The position numbers were made by a program, and so were the translations under genes. The notes below the pieces were generated by a model. That model made no database searches, had not been told where the DNA came from, and saw nothing but the letters and a program-made list of their open reading frames with translations. From assembly GCA_018402665.1 (NCBI GenBank), contig JAGYIN010000004.1, positions 1 to 64,000 of the forward strand: a DNA stretch of 64,000 nt, given 5' to 3'. This stretch comes from Schleiferiaceae bacterium (GTDB lineage Bacteria; Bacteroidota; Bacteroidia; Flavobacteriales; Schleiferiaceae). Positions 26,737 to 38,220 of this stretch are shown here, piece by piece (positions within the stretch are counted from its first letter, which is position 1; every line of letters starts with the position of its first letter).

Positions 26737-28644
26737 TTAATTCTGGCGCCAATTCAGCCAAATTTGCCACATTTCAGCCGGATTCTTGCCTTGTAAATCC
26801 TTGTGTAGCGTTTGAAGAGCAGGTCTGGGGTTGTCTATGCCGGCAAACAACTTCAACGTTGTCACACTGCTTTTTCGGTACGAATCGAGCAGCTGCATTT
26901 TCTGTCCATCTGCTTGTCCTTTGGGCTGGTAATTTTTAGTGTTCATATTGCGCCAATACCAGGTAATGTCTTTGGCGGAGAACATCTTCATTGCCCTCAA
27001 AGAGCCATAAACATCTCCCTTTACACGGTACAATTCCATGAGCTGCATGGCGGCATTAGCGTTGCGTGGCGCGATCTCAATCACGCGCTCATATAAATCA
27101 ATGGCATCACCAAGGCTGCTGTCGTAACGTTTTACGGCTGCCAATTGGTTCAGCGATAAAATGTGGTTTGGATGAATTTCGAGTGCTTCATTAAATGCCT
27201 TTTCCGCTTGGGCTAGTTTTTTCTCTGAGGGAATTTGGCCATTCGTCGAGCGCATATGAGCGACTCCTTCGAAATAGGCCATAGGATTGTTGTAGATGTC
27301 CATTTCGAAACAGCTGTTCTGCGCTTTTTGCGCATTGATCTGCATGCTTCGTACGTTTCCTGACATGTAACCGTCGAGACACTCTTTAGCAGCACGCTCG
27401 CCTTGTACTCGGTTTTGGCCGACATAGAATGCAAATGCCCCCGCAATACTGGATAGTACTATTCCCGATAATGCAGGCGTCTTAACCACTGAATTAGAGT
27501 GAGCGGCTGCGAAGCCCAGTGCAGTGGCTAGTGGGAGTAGTAAAGTGGCTCGCTCAAGAGGGAATTCCCCGAAGCCGTATACCGTGAAGCCTACGATGGT
27601 CAAAGCGAAAAACAAGCCGTTTTCATGTTTAATCGTTCGTACAAAACCCATTATAAGGAGCGCAATAAAGAGTAAAGCTCCAGCAATCCCCGTTTCACTC
27701 AACATCCACAAAACGTCGTTATGCGGTCTAAGAATAGCGGTTTGCCCATTCATTACACTTTCGTTGGTGCCTCTGAGACCGGTGTCCGGGTATTCTATTT
27801 TCCATTGGCCGCCACCGACACCCGTAATGGGCTGGTCCATAAACATTTCCCAAGATGCGTTCCAGTAGTGCAGACGACTTTGTATGGTGTCGCTATTGAA
27901 TATTTTTTCACTCCCCGCAGCAAAGATGGCCGCTACGATTCCAATCGAAATTACACCCAACGAAATCAGTCCTAAAGTCCTGCGCTGTGCATTGCCCTTA
28001 AATGCGTAATACGCCACCGCTATGGCCGTCATGACGAAGGCCCCAAGCCACACGCCCCGTGTTCTTAAAAGTAAAATACATAAGATGGCAAGACCCACAC
28101 TAATGCGCTGCAGCCAACGCCCTAGAGGTCCCTCTTCTTTGGCGCTTAAGGCGAGCGGTGCAAGCAGTAATAAAGTGGCTGCGCCGTAGTTTTTGTGGGT
28201 AAAAAGCGGTCCGTTGGCCAAATAGATATTTGATGCTTTGTAGGCCTCCACTAGGGAAGGTAAGATGCTGAATGTGGCAATCAGAAGCGCTGCTTGGGCG
28301 CCCGTTGCCAGCGCTAAGATTCCATCCGATTTTTCTTTTCGAAATAATGCAGCGCTGAATTGGACCCAAGTGAACAATAAACCGATTCGAGCACCATAGC
28401 CCAGTAACTCCGAACCTGCGCTTACACTTCCCAGTTTTAGTAACGGAAGGAGCAAAAGTAGGATAAGAACGCCCACCACGCTTAGGCCATCGCCACCGTG
28501 CTTTCGCGTTAAAATACTTCCCACAATACCGACTGCAGCAAGGAGCGTAATGCGGAGCCAAAGGCCTACGTCTTGACTGCTGGAATCGACAGCAAGTAGC
28601 AGGAGCAGAGGCATGTAGAAAAAGAGGGAGCGCAAAGACTTCAT
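26737..28644 (-). CDS. O-antigen ligase family membrane protein with C-terminal TPR repeats
   Basis: This 635-residue polytopic protein has about eleven hydrophobic helices in residues 1-400. The long periplasmic loop contains a Wzy_C-like signature ([10 protein letters not shown] and [14 protein letters not shown]). A C-terminal region (about 480-560) has two or three tetratricopeptide repeats ([37 protein letters not shown]). Proteins of this design transfer or polymerise surface glycans or glycosylate secreted proteins. I chose the ATG at 28644; a TTG at 28662 lies inside the -7 box (28660-28667) and cannot be the start if that box is used. Confidence 0.85.
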   Translation of the reverse strand: MKSLRSLFFYMPLLLLLAVDSSSQDVGLWLRITLLAAVGIVGSILTRKHGGDGLSVVGVLILLLLLPLLKLGSVSAGSELLGYGARIGLLFTWVQFSAALFRKEKSDGILALATGAQAALLIATFSILPSLVEAYKASNIYLANGPLFTHKNYGAATLLLLAPLALSAKEEGPLGRWLQRISVGLAILCILLLRTRGVWLGAFVMTAIAVAYYAFKGNAQRRTLGLISLGVISIGIVAAIFAAGSEKIFNSDTIQSRLHYWNASWEMFMDQPITGVGGGQWKIEYPDTGLRGTNESVMNGQTAILRPHNDVLWMLSETGIAGALLFIALLIMGFVRTIKHENGLFFALTIVGFTVYGFGEFPLERATLLLPLATALGFAAAHSNSVVKTPALSGIVLSSIAGAFAFYVGQNRVQGERAAKECLDGYMSGNVRSMQINAQKAQNSCFEMDIYNNPMAYFEGVAHMRSTNGQIPSEKKLAQAEKAFNEALEIHPNHILSLNQLAAVKRYDSSLGDAIDLYERVIEIAPRNANAAMQLMELYRVKGDVYGSLRAMKMFSAKDITWYWRNMNTKNYQPKGQADGQKMQLLDSYRKSSVTTLKLFAGIDNPRPALQTLHKDLQGKNPAEMWQIWLNWRQN

Positions 28645-28659
28645 AAAAATCGATTTGTT

Positions 28660-28667
28660 CAAATATA
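28660..28667 (-). promoter_or_regulatory. -7 element of the O-antigen ligase gene
   Basis: TATATTTG on the minus strand matches TAnnTTTG exactly and ends 15 bases before the ATG at 28644. No clear TTG is seen at the expected distance. Confidence 0.5.
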
Positions 28668-28729
28668 ACGAAAGGAATCATTGCCCGATTCTGCCTTATC
28701 TTAGAGGTCCCAAATACTTATCACAGACT

Positions 28730-31700
28730 ATGGAAAACCCGGCTCCGTACGTACCTAAACATAAGGTACGCATTGTCACTGCCGCCTCACTTTTTGACGG
28801 ACACGATGCAGCAATCAACATTATGCGTCGAATCATTCAAAGCACCGGTTGTGAAGTCATACACTTAGGACACGACCGCTCCGTTGAAGAAGTCGTAGAT
28901 ACTGCCATTCAAGAAGATGCAAATGCCATTGCAATGACCTCTTACCAGGGTGGGCACATTGAATACTTTAAATACATGCATGACTTGCTCCAAGAAAAAG
29001 GAGCCGGACACATCAAAATCTTTGGTGGTGGTGGTGGAACCATACTGCCGGAAGAAATTGAAGAACTGCATGCCTATGGTATTACCCGATTGTACCATCC
29101 TGACGACGGAAGAAAGATGGGATTACAGGGCATGATTAACGATTTGGTTGCCCAATCCGATTTTTTAGTAGGCGATGCGTTGCCTTCAGATTTGGCTTCG
29201 CTGCCCGCTGCGAGTACGGCGACGATCGCCCGCTGGATTAGTGCAGCTGAGAATTGTGGAGAACAGCATGCGTCGGCTTTAGAGGAAGTTGCGGCGAAAG
29301 CAGCCACTATTTCTACGCCCATCTTAGGGATTACGGGCACTGGAGGAGCAGGGAAGAGTTCTATGGTAGACGAATTGGTCCGTCGATTCCTCTTAGATTT
29401 TCCGGAAAAACGTTTGGCAGTGGTTTCCGTCGATCCTTCGAAAAGAAAAACCGGCGGCGCATTGCTCGGTGATCGTATTCGCATGAATGCCATCAAAAAC
29501 GGCAATGTATTTATGCGTTCCTTAGCCACACGTCAGGCAAATCTGGCCTTAAGTGCACACGTTCAAAATGCGCTAGACATTTTAAAGGTGGCCGGTTTTG
29601 ATTTGATCATCCTTGAAACCTCAGGAATTGGGCAAAGCGATACTGAAATCTTAGATCATAGTGATGCGAGTTTATATGTGATGACGCCTGAATATGGTGC
29701 GGCAACGCAATTGGAAAAAATCGACATGCTTGATTTCGCTGATTTAATTGCACTGAATAAATTCGATAAGCGTGGGGCATTGGATGCGTTGCGTGATGTC
29801 AAAAAGCAGTACCAGCGCAATCATAATTTGTGGGAACAAGATCCTGAGACGATGCCGGTTTATGGGACCATAGCCAGCCAGTTCAACGATCCAGGCACCA
29901 ACAGTTTGTATAGTGCGATCATCAACATGCTCAACGACAAGGCAAATGCAGGATTTACCAGCACCTTTACATTGACCGGGGAGATGAGCGAGAAGATTTT
30001 TATTATTCCTCCAAACCGCACACGCTATTTGAGTGAGATTTCTGAAAGTCACCGCATTTACCGCGATCAGATCATGGCGCAGGTGGAGGTTGCAGATAAG
30101 TTGTACGCATTACAACGCTCCATGGAAACCCTAGAGGACGAGGAACTAATTGGCCAATTGCAATTGAGTTTCGACCGGATTAAAATGGATCTTGATCCAC
30201 ACCACTGGGAGCGCTTGCAACAATGGGAGGCGACGGTTCAGCGCTATAAAGATCCGGTGTACACTTTCCATGTCCGTGGCAAAGCCATCAATATTAAAAC
30301 ACATACAGAGAGTTTATCCCATACTCAAATCCCGAAAGTCGCACTGCCGAAATACCGGAGTTGGGGTGATATTCTGCGTTGGCTGCTCTTAGAAAACGTT
30401 CCCGGTGAATTTCCTTACACTGCCGGTATTTACCCGTTCAAAAGGGAAGGTGAAGATCCTACGCGCATGTTTGCTGGAGAGGGAGGGCCCGAACGCACGA
30501 ACAAGCGGTTCCATTACGTGAGCCTTGGTCTTCCTGCAAAGCGATTATCTACTGCATTCGACAGTGTAACGCTTTACGGAAATGACCCGGACCGTCGCCC
30601 CGACATTTACGGTAAAATCGGAAACTCGGGAGTGAGTATTTGCTGCCTCGACGATGCGAAAAAACTGTACAGCGGTTTCCGTTTAACGGACCCAACTACT
30701 TCCGTGTCCATGACCATAAACGGTCCTGCACCGATGCTGCTAGCGTATTTCATGAATGCAGCCGTCGATCAAGAATGTGAATTGTATATCAAAGCCCATC
30801 AGCTTGAGGCGCAGGTTGAAGCAGTCAAAAAAGCGAAATACGACGATAAAGGAATAGCGAGACCGGCGTATCAAGGAGCATTGCCCGAAGGTAATGACGG
30901 CTTAGGTCTCATGCTTTTGGGCGTAACTGGAGATGAGGTTTTACCGAAAGACGTCTATTTAGACATTAAAAAGCAAGCGCTGAATACCGTTCGTGGTACC
31001 GTTCAAGCCGATATCTTGAAAGAAGATCAGGCACAGAACACGTGTATATTCTCTACGGAATTTGCGCTCCGCTTGATGGGTGATGTCCAGTCGTATTTTA
31101 TTGATTGGCAAGTGCGTAATTTCTACAGCGTTTCCATCTCCGGTTATCATATTGCAGAAGCAGGTGCAAATCCTATTTCTCAATTGGCATTCACACTGGC
31201 CAATGGTTTCACCTACGTGGAGTACTATCTCAGTCGTGGCATGGATATCAACAAGTTCGCACCCAATTTGAGTTTCTTCTTTAGCAACGGTATCGATCCA
31301 GAATATGCGGTGATCGGTCGTGTAGCACGCCGAATTTGGGCCAATGCAATGAAGAATAAATATGGGGCAGATGCGCGCTCGCAGATGTTGAAATACCACA
31401 TTCAGACTTCGGGACGCAGTTTGCACGCACAGGAAATTGATTTTAATGACATTCGAACCACCCTGCAAGCGTTGTATGCCATTTATGATAATTGCAATTC
31501 GCTGCACACGAATGCCTACGATGAAGCCATAACGACTCCCACTGAGGAAAGTGTACGTCGCGCCATGGCCATTCAGTTGATTATCAATAAAGAATTGGGT
31601 CTTACAAAGAATGAAAACCCTATTCAGGGCGCCTTTATCATCGAAGAGTTGACAGATTTAGTGGAAGAAGCAGTGTTGCTCGAATTTGATCGTATCACAG

Positions 31701-32092
31701 AACGCGGTGGCGTCTTAGGTGCCATGGAAACCATGTACCAGCGCGGTAAGATTCAAGAGGAGAGTATGCATTATGAGATGCTCAAGCACACGGGTGAATT
31801 CCCAATTATAGGTGTGAATACGTTCCTCAATAAAAAAGGTTCGCCAACTGTTTTACCGGCGGAAATTATTCGTGCCACTACCGACGAAAAAGAATACCAA
31901 ATAGAAATGCTCGAGCGCCTTCAGCAGGCGAAAGGGCATTTGAACGAGGAGATGATTAGCGCATTGCAACAGGCTGCCGTTCAGAATGAGAATATCTTTG
32001 ATGTGTTAATGGAGGCTGCGAAACATTGTAGTCTGGGACAAATTACAAACGCACTGTTCGAAGTTGGCGGACAGTATAGAAGAAATATGTAG
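28730..32092 (+). CDS. icmF: Fused isobutyryl-CoA mutase (B12 domain, GTPase chaperone and mutase)
   Basis: This 1120-residue protein has the IcmF order. An N-terminal cobalamin-binding domain (about 10-150; DGHDAA at 23-28, with [14 protein letters not shown] and [10 protein letters not shown]) is followed by a MeaB-like G-domain (P-loop GTGGAGKS, 203-210; [17 protein letters not shown]). The C-terminal part is the acyl-CoA mutase barrel ([40 protein letters not shown]). Phe594 sits where IcmF enzymes have the phenylalanine that favours isobutyryl- or butyryl-CoA over methylmalonyl-CoA. It interconverts isobutyryl- and n-butyryl-CoA in branched acyl-CoA metabolism. The ATG at 28730 fits the family start; the xth gene follows with no gap. 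Confidence 0.93.
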   Translation: MENPAPYVPKHKVRIVTAASLFDGHDAAINIMRRIIQSTGCEVIHLGHDRSVEEVVDTAIQEDANAIAMTSYQGGHIEYFKYMHDLLQEKGAGHIKIFGGGGGTILPEEIEELHAYGITRLYHPDDGRKMGLQGMINDLVAQSDFLVGDALPSDLASLPAASTATIARWISAAENCGEQHASALEEVAAKAATISTPILGITGTGGAGKSSMVDELVRRFLLDFPEKRLAVVSVDPSKRKTGGALLGDRIRMNAIKNGNVFMRSLATRQANLALSAHVQNALDILKVAGFDLIILETSGIGQSDTEILDHSDASLYVMTPEYGAATQLEKIDMLDFADLIALNKFDKRGALDALRDVKKQYQRNHNLWEQDPETMPVYGTIASQFNDPGTNSLYSAIINMLNDKANAGFTSTFTLTGEMSEKIFIIPPNRTRYLSEISESHRIYRDQIMAQVEVADKLYALQRSMETLEDEELIGQLQLSFDRIKMDLDPHHWERLQQWEATVQRYKDPVYTFHVRGKAINIKTHTESLSHTQIPKVALPKYRSWGDILRWLLLENVPGEFPYTAGIYPFKREGEDPTRMFAGEGGPERTNKRFHYVSLGLPAKRLSTAFDSVTLYGNDPDRRPDIYGKIGNSGVSICCLDDAKKLYSGFRLTDPTTSVSMTINGPAPMLLAYFMNAAVDQECELYIKAHQLEAQVEAVKKAKYDDKGIARPAYQGALPEGNDGLGLMLLGVTGDEVLPKDVYLDIKKQALNTVRGTVQADILKEDQAQNTCIFSTEFALRLMGDVQSYFIDWQVRNFYSVSISGYHIAEAGANPISQLAFTLANGFTYVEYYLSRGMDINKFAPNLSFFFSNGIDPEYAVIGRVARRIWANAMKNKYGADARSQMLKYHIQTSGRSLHAQEIDFNDIRTTLQALYAIYDNCNSLHTNAYDEAITTPTEESVRRAMAIQLIINKELGLTKNENPIQGAFIIEELTDLVEEAVLLEFDRITERGGVLGAMETMYQRGKIQEESMHYEMLKHTGEFPIIGVNTFLNKKGSPTVLPAEIIRATTDEKEYQIEMLERLQQAKGHLNEEMISALQQAAVQNENIFDVLMEAAKHCSLGQITNALFEVGGQYRRNM

Positions 32093-32857
32093 ATGAAATT
32101 ACTTTCGTTCAATGTGAATGGCGTGCGCGCCGCTGCTGGAAAAACGTTAATAGAAGACTTGCATGCATTGGACTGTGATGTCGTGGGACTGCAGGAGACA
32201 AAGGCGACGCCAGAGCAGGTCAAAGAGGCTTTGGCGGAGTTGAATGGCTATCATATCTATGCGTTTAGCGCGGAGAAGAAAGGGTATAGCGGAACGGCCA
32301 TTTTATCTAAAGTGGAGCCATTATCGGTAACGATGGGGATTGGCATTGCAGAACACGATAATGAAGGTCGTGCCATTACCGCGGAATACGAGGACTTTTA
32401 CTACGTAACCACCTATGTGCCAAATTCCAGCTCGGGACTCAAGCGTTTGGATTACCGCACCCAGGAATGGGATGTAGCATTCTTAGCTTACCTGAAGAAG
32501 TTAGAGGAGAAAAAGCCTGTGGTGGTTTGTGGTGATTTAAATGTGGCACACCAGGAAATAGACTTGAAGAATCCAAAATCAAATTACAATAAGACTCCCG
32601 GCTATACACAAGCTGAGATTGATGGCATGAGCACCATGATTGATGCGGGCTTTATCGATACTTTCCGCACGCTTTATCCAGATACAGTAAAGTACAGCTG
32701 GTGGAGCTACCGTGGTGGGGCTCGCTCTAAAAATGTGGGCTGGCGCTTGGATTACTTCATGGTCAGTGCTGGATTCATGGACCAAGTACAAGATTCACAA
32801 ATCTTGAACGAGGTGATGGGCAGCGACCACTGTCCGGTCATGCTGGTTCTTAAGTAA
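32093..32857 (+). CDS. xth: Exodeoxyribonuclease III (AP endonuclease)
   Basis: This 254-residue ExoIII-family nuclease has FNVNGVRAA, GLQETKA (metal-binding Glu), VCGDLNVAHQEIDL, GWRLDYFMVS and the catalytic GSDHCPV. It nicks abasic sites and trims 3' ends in base-excision repair. It begins directly after the icmF stop, with no base between, so it is co-transcribed with a metabolic mutase. It converges on the M1 peptidase gene with stops adjacent (32857/32858). Confidence 0.95.
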   Translation: MKLLSFNVNGVRAAAGKTLIEDLHALDCDVVGLQETKATPEQVKEALAELNGYHIYAFSAEKKGYSGTAILSKVEPLSVTMGIGIAEHDNEGRAITAEYEDFYYVTTYVPNSSSGLKRLDYRTQEWDVAFLAYLKKLEEKKPVVVCGDLNVAHQEIDLKNPKSNYNKTPGYTQAEIDGMSTMIDAGFIDTFRTLYPDTVKYSWWSYRGGARSKNVGWRLDYFMVSAGFMDQVQDSQILNEVMGSDHCPVMLVLK

Positions 32858-35281
32858 TTATTGCAGCGTAAATTTCGTAGTACCTGCCTCACAAGTGAAT
32901 AGGTAGGTTCCTGGACTGCATTGTTCCGGCAATTCCAATTCACTGGTGCCATTAGTATTCGCTATGGTGCCTTGATCAACGATTTTTCCCTGGGCATCAC
33001 TAATATGATATTCAAAATGGGCAGCGCGAATATTGCTTTGAATCTTCAACATACCGTTGGTCGGGTTAGGGAAAATTTTCAATCCATTGATGGTGCCTTC
33101 CTCAACGCTAATATTGGCGGTATTCATGATGAAATAGTAACGTGCAACATGCTGAGGTGTGAAGGTTATGTTTCCTACACCGGTATTGCCTAAGGCTTGC
33201 GTTGAAGCATTTGCTATGGGGACCCCTGTTTTCCATTTAAGATTGGGGCTCTGTGCTATGGTCATTTGATTCCCGGGCAATCCGTTTAGATCGCTGTCTA
33301 AGCCCCCATTATTGGGGTTCGTGTTGAAAGATACCGTTACTTCAAAGGGCAGCGCTGTAGTATAATCAATAGGAGGATCGTGGTTTCCCTCATACCCTAT
33401 GAAGTAAAAATGATCACGACTGGTAGTTCCATTACTCGGGTAATTGCCCTCTGTATAGTGGTGCCACACGTAAAATGTACCATTAAGTCCTGCTGTATTG
33501 GATTTAGGAGTGATTTTAACTCCTGTCCTAGGTAATGTTTTTGTGCCATTCAGTTCTGCCCAAGTAAAAGTATCATAGACTGAGGTACCTAAAGATTCGG
33601 CACTATCGTTTGTGCTTAGCCAATAATCTTGCCCTGTCCCTAACAGAGTGGATAGCGAGGTAAATGTGAGATCTGCGCTGGACGCTGTAAAGAAAGCAGT
33701 GTTTCCTAAATCTTCCTTACCGCTGTACCCATTGTTATAACTGTGTTTATATACAACGATTGGCGTAGTCTTTTGGGTGGCACTATGATTACCGGTGTGG
33801 GCGCTGAGGTGATGGACGTTTATTTGTTTATCTGCCGTGTCCCAATTCGCATTTTCAGGATAATTTAACTCTACCCAAGCACCGTGATACCCGGGATTGT
33901 AAATCCAGTCGTTCCAAAAATCGTCCAAATCCTCACCTGTAGAGGTTTCGAAGGACTCTTTGAAACTATTCGCATTGTAGTTGCCAAAAGTATTGGTGGC
34001 AATGAGCTGTTTTACCGCATGGCTGAAAAGGCTATCGCCCAAAAATTCACGTAGGTTGTGTGCGACCATTGCGCCTTTTTGATAGGTGTGCGTACCGTAA
34101 GTTTGATTCTGGTTAACGCCGCTTAAGGCTAAGTGACCGCCATCGCTTTGTGCTGCTTGTTTCAATACGAGGGCTTGGTTGTTTTGTACCGTGTTTACGT
34201 ACTGAGCGCGCCCGTATACCTTCTCCTCATAAAAGTGCGAGCCAAATTCCGCAAAGCCTTCGTTGATCCACATATCCTCGGCAGTCTCGGTTGTCACGGC
34301 GTTGCCGAACCACATATGAGCCAGCTCATGTGCAATAATATCTTCGCCGCTGAGGTTGGCGTTTGCTAAGGTGCGCGGTAAATGAATCATCCCTGCGTGT
34401 TCCATGGCGCCGGTGATGGTCATGGCATAGCCCACCTTCTCAAAGACATAGGGGCCAAACTCTTCTACAAAGGCATCATAGATAGCGTTGAGGTGCACGA
34501 AGCCCACGGTCATGTTCGCGGTATCCTGAGCACGACCGTAAAGTTCGAATGATTTTCCGGCGTGCGTCCAACTTTGTTTGTGGTAATCTGAGACAGCAAG
34601 ACTTACAAGATAAGAGGGGAGTGGTGCCTGGCCTTCCCAATGCCACACCAAATCACCTGAGGAGAGTGTATCTACAGCGGTGAGAATGCCGTTGCTTACA
34701 CCGACCTTTCCGGCGGGGGTGGTGATATTCATTTCTTCGAGGGTGCATTTTTCCACGAAATTGTCAAAACAAGGGAAGAGACTTCGGCCGTACACGTGGG
34801 GGTTAGCAGCGAAACCCACTCCCAGATTATAATCATAGGCACCGTCGTGGTGTATGCCGCCCCAGCCACTTCCATCCTTTGTCGTACTTCCATGGTAGTA
34901 GATGTCCCAATGAAGAATGGCACCTGCCGTTGCGTTGTGCGCTATAATCAAATGTTCTCCCTTCTGCGTAAATGAAACAGCACCTGAAGGACTGGTAACG
35001 CTATCCACGGTGAATCCTAATAAGTCAAAACGAAGCTTTGAGAAATTAGTCTTCACACCAATTTGATACGATGCTTTTCCTGAAAGTTGCTCGTTTGAAA
35101 ATCCCGTAGTGTTGATATCGAGATGCAGTGCTACTAAGTCAGCGGTATCGGATCTAGAATTGTAGTTGATCGGTGTAACGCTTTGTTGCACCGTTGGGGC
35201 ATGTTTAGTGCTCTGGCAATTGTATTGCCCAAAAACAGTACTACTGCCTAGAACAAATAGTCCAACTACAATTTTTTTCAT
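32858..35281 (-). CDS. M1 family aminopeptidase with T9SS sorting domain
   Basis: This 807-residue exported metallopeptidase has a signal peptide (about 1-18) and an M1 N-terminal beta domain. Its catalytic domain has the exopeptidase motif GAMEHAGM, the zinc site HELAHMWFGN (HExxH) and NEGFAEF with the third zinc ligand. After an unassigned beta-rich region (about 470-730) it ends in a T9SS type A sorting domain (KIFPNPTNGMLKI). It should be exported and surface-attached, taking amino acids off external peptides. The gene starts two bases after the rlmB stop. Confidence 0.93.
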   Translation of the reverse strand: MKKIVVGLFVLGSSTVFGQYNCQSTKHAPTVQQSVTPINYNSRSDTADLVALHLDINTTGFSNEQLSGKASYQIGVKTNFSKLRFDLLGFTVDSVTSPSGAVSFTQKGEHLIIAHNATAGAILHWDIYYHGSTTKDGSGWGGIHHDGAYDYNLGVGFAANPHVYGRSLFPCFDNFVEKCTLEEMNITTPAGKVGVSNGILTAVDTLSSGDLVWHWEGQAPLPSYLVSLAVSDYHKQSWTHAGKSFELYGRAQDTANMTVGFVHLNAIYDAFVEEFGPYVFEKVGYAMTITGAMEHAGMIHLPRTLANANLSGEDIIAHELAHMWFGNAVTTETAEDMWINEGFAEFGSHFYEEKVYGRAQYVNTVQNNQALVLKQAAQSDGGHLALSGVNQNQTYGTHTYQKGAMVAHNLREFLGDSLFSHAVKQLIATNTFGNYNANSFKESFETSTGEDLDDFWNDWIYNPGYHGAWVELNYPENANWDTADKQINVHHLSAHTGNHSATQKTTPIVVYKHSYNNGYSGKEDLGNTAFFTASSADLTFTSLSTLLGTGQDYWLSTNDSAESLGTSVYDTFTWAELNGTKTLPRTGVKITPKSNTAGLNGTFYVWHHYTEGNYPSNGTTSRDHFYFIGYEGNHDPPIDYTTALPFEVTVSFNTNPNNGGLDSDLNGLPGNQMTIAQSPNLKWKTGVPIANASTQALGNTGVGNITFTPQHVARYYFIMNTANISVEEGTINGLKIFPNPTNGMLKIQSNIRAAHFEYHISDAQGKIVDQGTIANTNGTSELELPEQCSPGTYLFTCEAGTTKFTLQ

Positions 35282-35283
35282 TT

Positions 35284-36018
35284 TTAACTTCTCTGGCGAA
35301 CGGCCTCGTAGAGTATGATTCCAGTAGCTACGCTAACGTTCAGTGAATTTATTTGACCGTGCATGGGTATTAATGCTTTCGCATCTGCCAACTGCAATAA
35401 GCTTTTATGTACTCCCGTTTCTTCGTTACCCATGATGACCATACACGGTTCGTTAAAAGGCGCATCATACATCGTGGTTTCCGATTTCTCTGTTCCAGCG
35501 ATGATCTTTAAACCCAAACTTTGTGCGAGGTATACAGCATCCTTCATATGGTTGACTTTACAAACAGGTACTTCAAGTAACGCTCCAGTGGACGTGCGAA
35601 CGGCATCGGCACTAACAGGAGCACTGTCGTTTTTAGGAATGACAATGGCATCTACACCAGAACAGTCGGCCGTTCGGGCGATCGCACCAAAGTTTCTTAC
35701 ATCCGTGACGCGATCTAAAGCTAGAATCAGTGGCTTACGTCCTGCTTCTATGACTTTCATAATAACCTCTTCCAATTCATGGAAGTCAATGGGACTAAGG
35801 TAAGCGACAGCTCCCTGGTGATTCCCGCGCGTCACGCGGTTTAATTTCTCTACCGGTACATATTTGGGTTCGATTCCCGCATCCCGCAGTGTTCCTTCGA
35901 GTTGCGTATATAGTGCACCGCTGATTCCTTTTTGAAGGAAGACTTTATCGATGGTCTGTCCATCTTGAACAGCTTGAAGAATCGGACGGAGTCCGTAAAT
36001 GAGTTGGTCGTTTGCCAT
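35284..36018 (-). CDS. rlmB: 23S rRNA (guanosine-2'-O-)-methyltransferase RlmB
   Basis: This 244-residue SpoU-family (SPOUT) enzyme has an N-terminal substrate-binding domain (IYGLRPILQAV) and the three SpoU motifs: DRVTDVRNFGAIARTADCSG, MVIMGNEETGV and LNVSVATGIILYE. It methylates a guanosine in the 23S rRNA peptidyl-transferase region (G2251 in E. coli). It lies two bases from rmuC and two from the peptidase gene in one transcript. Confidence 0.93.
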   Translation of the reverse strand: MANDQLIYGLRPILQAVQDGQTIDKVFLQKGISGALYTQLEGTLRDAGIEPKYVPVEKLNRVTRGNHQGAVAYLSPIDFHELEEVIMKVIEAGRKPLILALDRVTDVRNFGAIARTADCSGVDAIVIPKNDSAPVSADAVRTSTGALLEVPVCKVNHMKDAVYLAQSLGLKIIAGTEKSETTMYDAPFNEPCMVIMGNEETGVHKSLLQLADAKALIPMHGQINSLNVSVATGIILYEAVRQRS

Positions 36019-36020
36019 AT

Positions 36021-37406
36021 TTATTGATCAGAGGACGTATCCTCAATTTGTGTATCTGAATATTCGCCGAGTTCGGCTCTATCCACAAGTCTATTGTCTA
36101 ATTCTTTTTTCGTCTTACTGCCCAATTTCTTCAATCGCTCGACTTGTGAAATCAAATTCCCTCGACCCTCCATCATCTTTGTCATGGTGTCCTGGTAAGT
36201 ATGCTGTGCGGTTTGAAATTGACTCCCCAGTTTTTTGAGGTCTTCGCTAAGTCCAACAAACTTATCATAGAGTTTTCCGCCGGCCTCAGCAATTTCAATG
36301 ACATTTTTCGTTTGCTTCTCTTGACGCCAAGCCATTGCAATCGTTTTCAAAGTAGCGAGTAGAGTAGAAGTACTGACCACTATGATTTTTCTAGAGAACG
36401 CATATTCATACAAGGCTTGGTCGAATTTAGTTACCTCCATGAAAGCGGCCTCGATGGGGATAAACAGCAAGACAAATTCTGGCGTGTCTCCACCGTACAA
36501 TTGTGGATAGTCTTTATCGCTTAATCCTTTGATATGGGTTTGAACGCTTACTGCTAGTGCCTTTAATCCAGCCGCCGCATCTTCTTCCGTTGCGGCATTG
36601 ATAAAATTATCCCAAGCAACTAAGCTCACTTTTGAGTCAATAATGATCTTCTTATTCCCAGGCAGCTGAATGATAACATCGGGTTGTAAGCGCCTCCCAT
36701 CCGCTGTGGTTTCGCTATTTTGAACGAAATATTCTTTCTCTTTAGTGAGCCCGCTCATTTCGAGTGCACGTTCTAAAACGAATTCACCCCAATTCCCTTG
36801 CTTCTTATTATCTCCGCGCAGCGCTTTAGCCAGTCCACTTGCCTCCTCAGAAAGCTTGTCATTCATATCCTTTAAGGATTTGATGTTCTCCATTAACGCG
36901 GAAGTGGACTTGACTTCTTTTTCGTGATTGTCTTTTACTGTTTTCTCGAAATCTTCCAGTTTTTGCTTGAAAGGTGCCAAGAGTTTGTCCAGCTCTTCCG
37001 AATTCGTCGTTTTAAACTGTTTCGATTTTTCATCGAGAATAGTTTGAGCGAGGACTTTGAACTCATTTTTCATGCCTTCTTTTGCGCGTTCTTCCTCTGC
37101 TTTTTGTGCGGCATGCATTTGCTCTAGATGAACCAATTTTTCTTTAGCCGCATCCAAGGCACTCTCTAATGTTGCTTTTTCAGTAGCACTGCTCAATAAA
37201 ACTTCCTGCTCTGATTTTCTGCTCGCGTCTAAAGCATTTTCTAGCTGTTCAATACGAGCTTTTAATTCTTCCAATTGCTGCGAAGCCCATGCAGGTAAGT
37301 CTTGATTTCCAACAGGCGCTCCCTGTTTGTCAGAAGAACCGCGCATACGGTAGACCAAATAGGCGAATAGCAGAAGGTTTAATAATGGAAAAATCAGTTC
37401 AGTCAT
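36021..37406 (-). CDS. rmuC: DNA recombination protein RmuC
   Basis: This 461-residue protein has an N-terminal transmembrane anchor (about 2-19), a long coiled coil (about 40-190, rich in Glu/Lys/Ala) and the RmuC nuclease-like domain (about 200-390). The domain contains ERALEMSGL, LQPDVIIQLPGNKKIIIDSKVSL and EFVLLFIPIEAAF. RmuC limits inversions at short inverted repeats; its PD-(D/E)XK-like fold suggests a nuclease. It is the first gene of the rmuC-rlmB-peptidase unit. Confidence 0.93.
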   Translation of the reverse strand: MTELIFPLLNLLLFAYLVYRMRGSSDKQGAPVGNQDLPAWASQQLEELKARIEQLENALDASRKSEQEVLLSSATEKATLESALDAAKEKLVHLEQMHAAQKAEEERAKEGMKNEFKVLAQTILDEKSKQFKTTNSEELDKLLAPFKQKLEDFEKTVKDNHEKEVKSTSALMENIKSLKDMNDKLSEEASGLAKALRGDNKKQGNWGEFVLERALEMSGLTKEKEYFVQNSETTADGRRLQPDVIIQLPGNKKIIIDSKVSLVAWDNFINAATEEDAAAGLKALAVSVQTHIKGLSDKDYPQLYGGDTPEFVLLFIPIEAAFMEVTKFDQALYEYAFSRKIIVVSTSTLLATLKTIAMAWRQEKQTKNVIEIAEAGGKLYDKFVGLSEDLKKLGSQFQTAQHTYQDTMTKMMEGRGNLISQVERLKKLGSKTKKELDNRLVDRAELGEYSDTQIEDTSSDQ

Positions 37407-37432
37407 GATTGTTCAAAGTTCTCTGTATCAGT

Positions 37433-38152
37433 TTAAAACAACTTTCCTTGTGGGCTTGAGGGAAGTTTCCAAGTTACAGTTTTCCGGCCTTTTTCAGCCT
37501 GTTTGCTATTAAAAGTTGTGAAGGGTTTTGATCCAAAAAAACCTCTGTATGCACTTAGCGGTGACGGATGAGGGGTGTGTAGAATTACGGGATCATTAGC
37601 CTTGAAATTTTCACAGCATTCTAAGGCAAGTTTATGGGCCGGTGCTCCGAAGCAGATGAAGCCGGTATCGCAAGAATTCATCAAAATATACGCTATCGCA
37701 TTTCGAGTGAAGATTTCCCATCCTTTTCCTTTGTGAGAGCCGGCCGCTTTTTCCCTGACAGTTAAGGCCGTATTGATCAAGAACACACCGTTTTTAGCCC
37801 ACTTGCTGAGGTCACCGTGCATTGGGAGTTCTTCATTTAGATCAGTGCTGTATTCTTTGAAAATATTCTTCAAGGATGGAGGAATGGGCTGGTTTTGGGC
37901 CACACTAAAAGCTAAACCGTTGGCTTGTCCGTGACCGTGATAAGGGTCTTGGCCTATGATGATGCAGCGTATGTTTTGTGGCTCACATGCCTGAAAAACA
38001 CTGAAAATTTTGTCTTTAGGTGGATAGCAGGTGTTTTTGCTAAACGCTTCAAAGAGGAATTGGTCCAATTCGCCCCAATACGCCTTCTTTTGTTCCGATT
38101 CAAAGAAGTCGGACCACGCATTCTGTGGAAATGTGGAAAGGAAGTTGGGCAT
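37433..38152 (-). CDS. ung: Uracil-DNA glycosylase (family 1)
   Basis: This 239-residue enzyme has the family 1 motif GQDPYHGHGQANGLAFSV with the catalytic Asp, and the HPSPLSAYRGFFGS loop with the catalytic His. It removes uracil from DNA. I chose the ATG at 38152 (MPNFLSTFPQNAW), which fits family length; an upstream TTG at 38197 would add residues unlike the family. It is divergent from the small lipoprotein gene. Confidence 0.95.
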   Translation of the reverse strand: MPNFLSTFPQNAWSDFFESEQKKAYWGELDQFLFEAFSKNTCYPPKDKIFSVFQACEPQNIRCIIIGQDPYHGHGQANGLAFSVAQNQPIPPSLKNIFKEYSTDLNEELPMHGDLSKWAKNGVFLINTALTVREKAAGSHKGKGWEIFTRNAIAYILMNSCDTGFICFGAPAHKLALECCENFKANDPVILHTPHPSPLSAYRGFFGSKPFTTFNSKQAEKGRKTVTWKLPSSPQGKLF

Positions 38153-38220
38153 TACACAAGAAGTTTGAAGCGTGTGCGTTATTTTTACCATTCGCAAGTT
38201 ACGCGAAACAAATCGACGAG

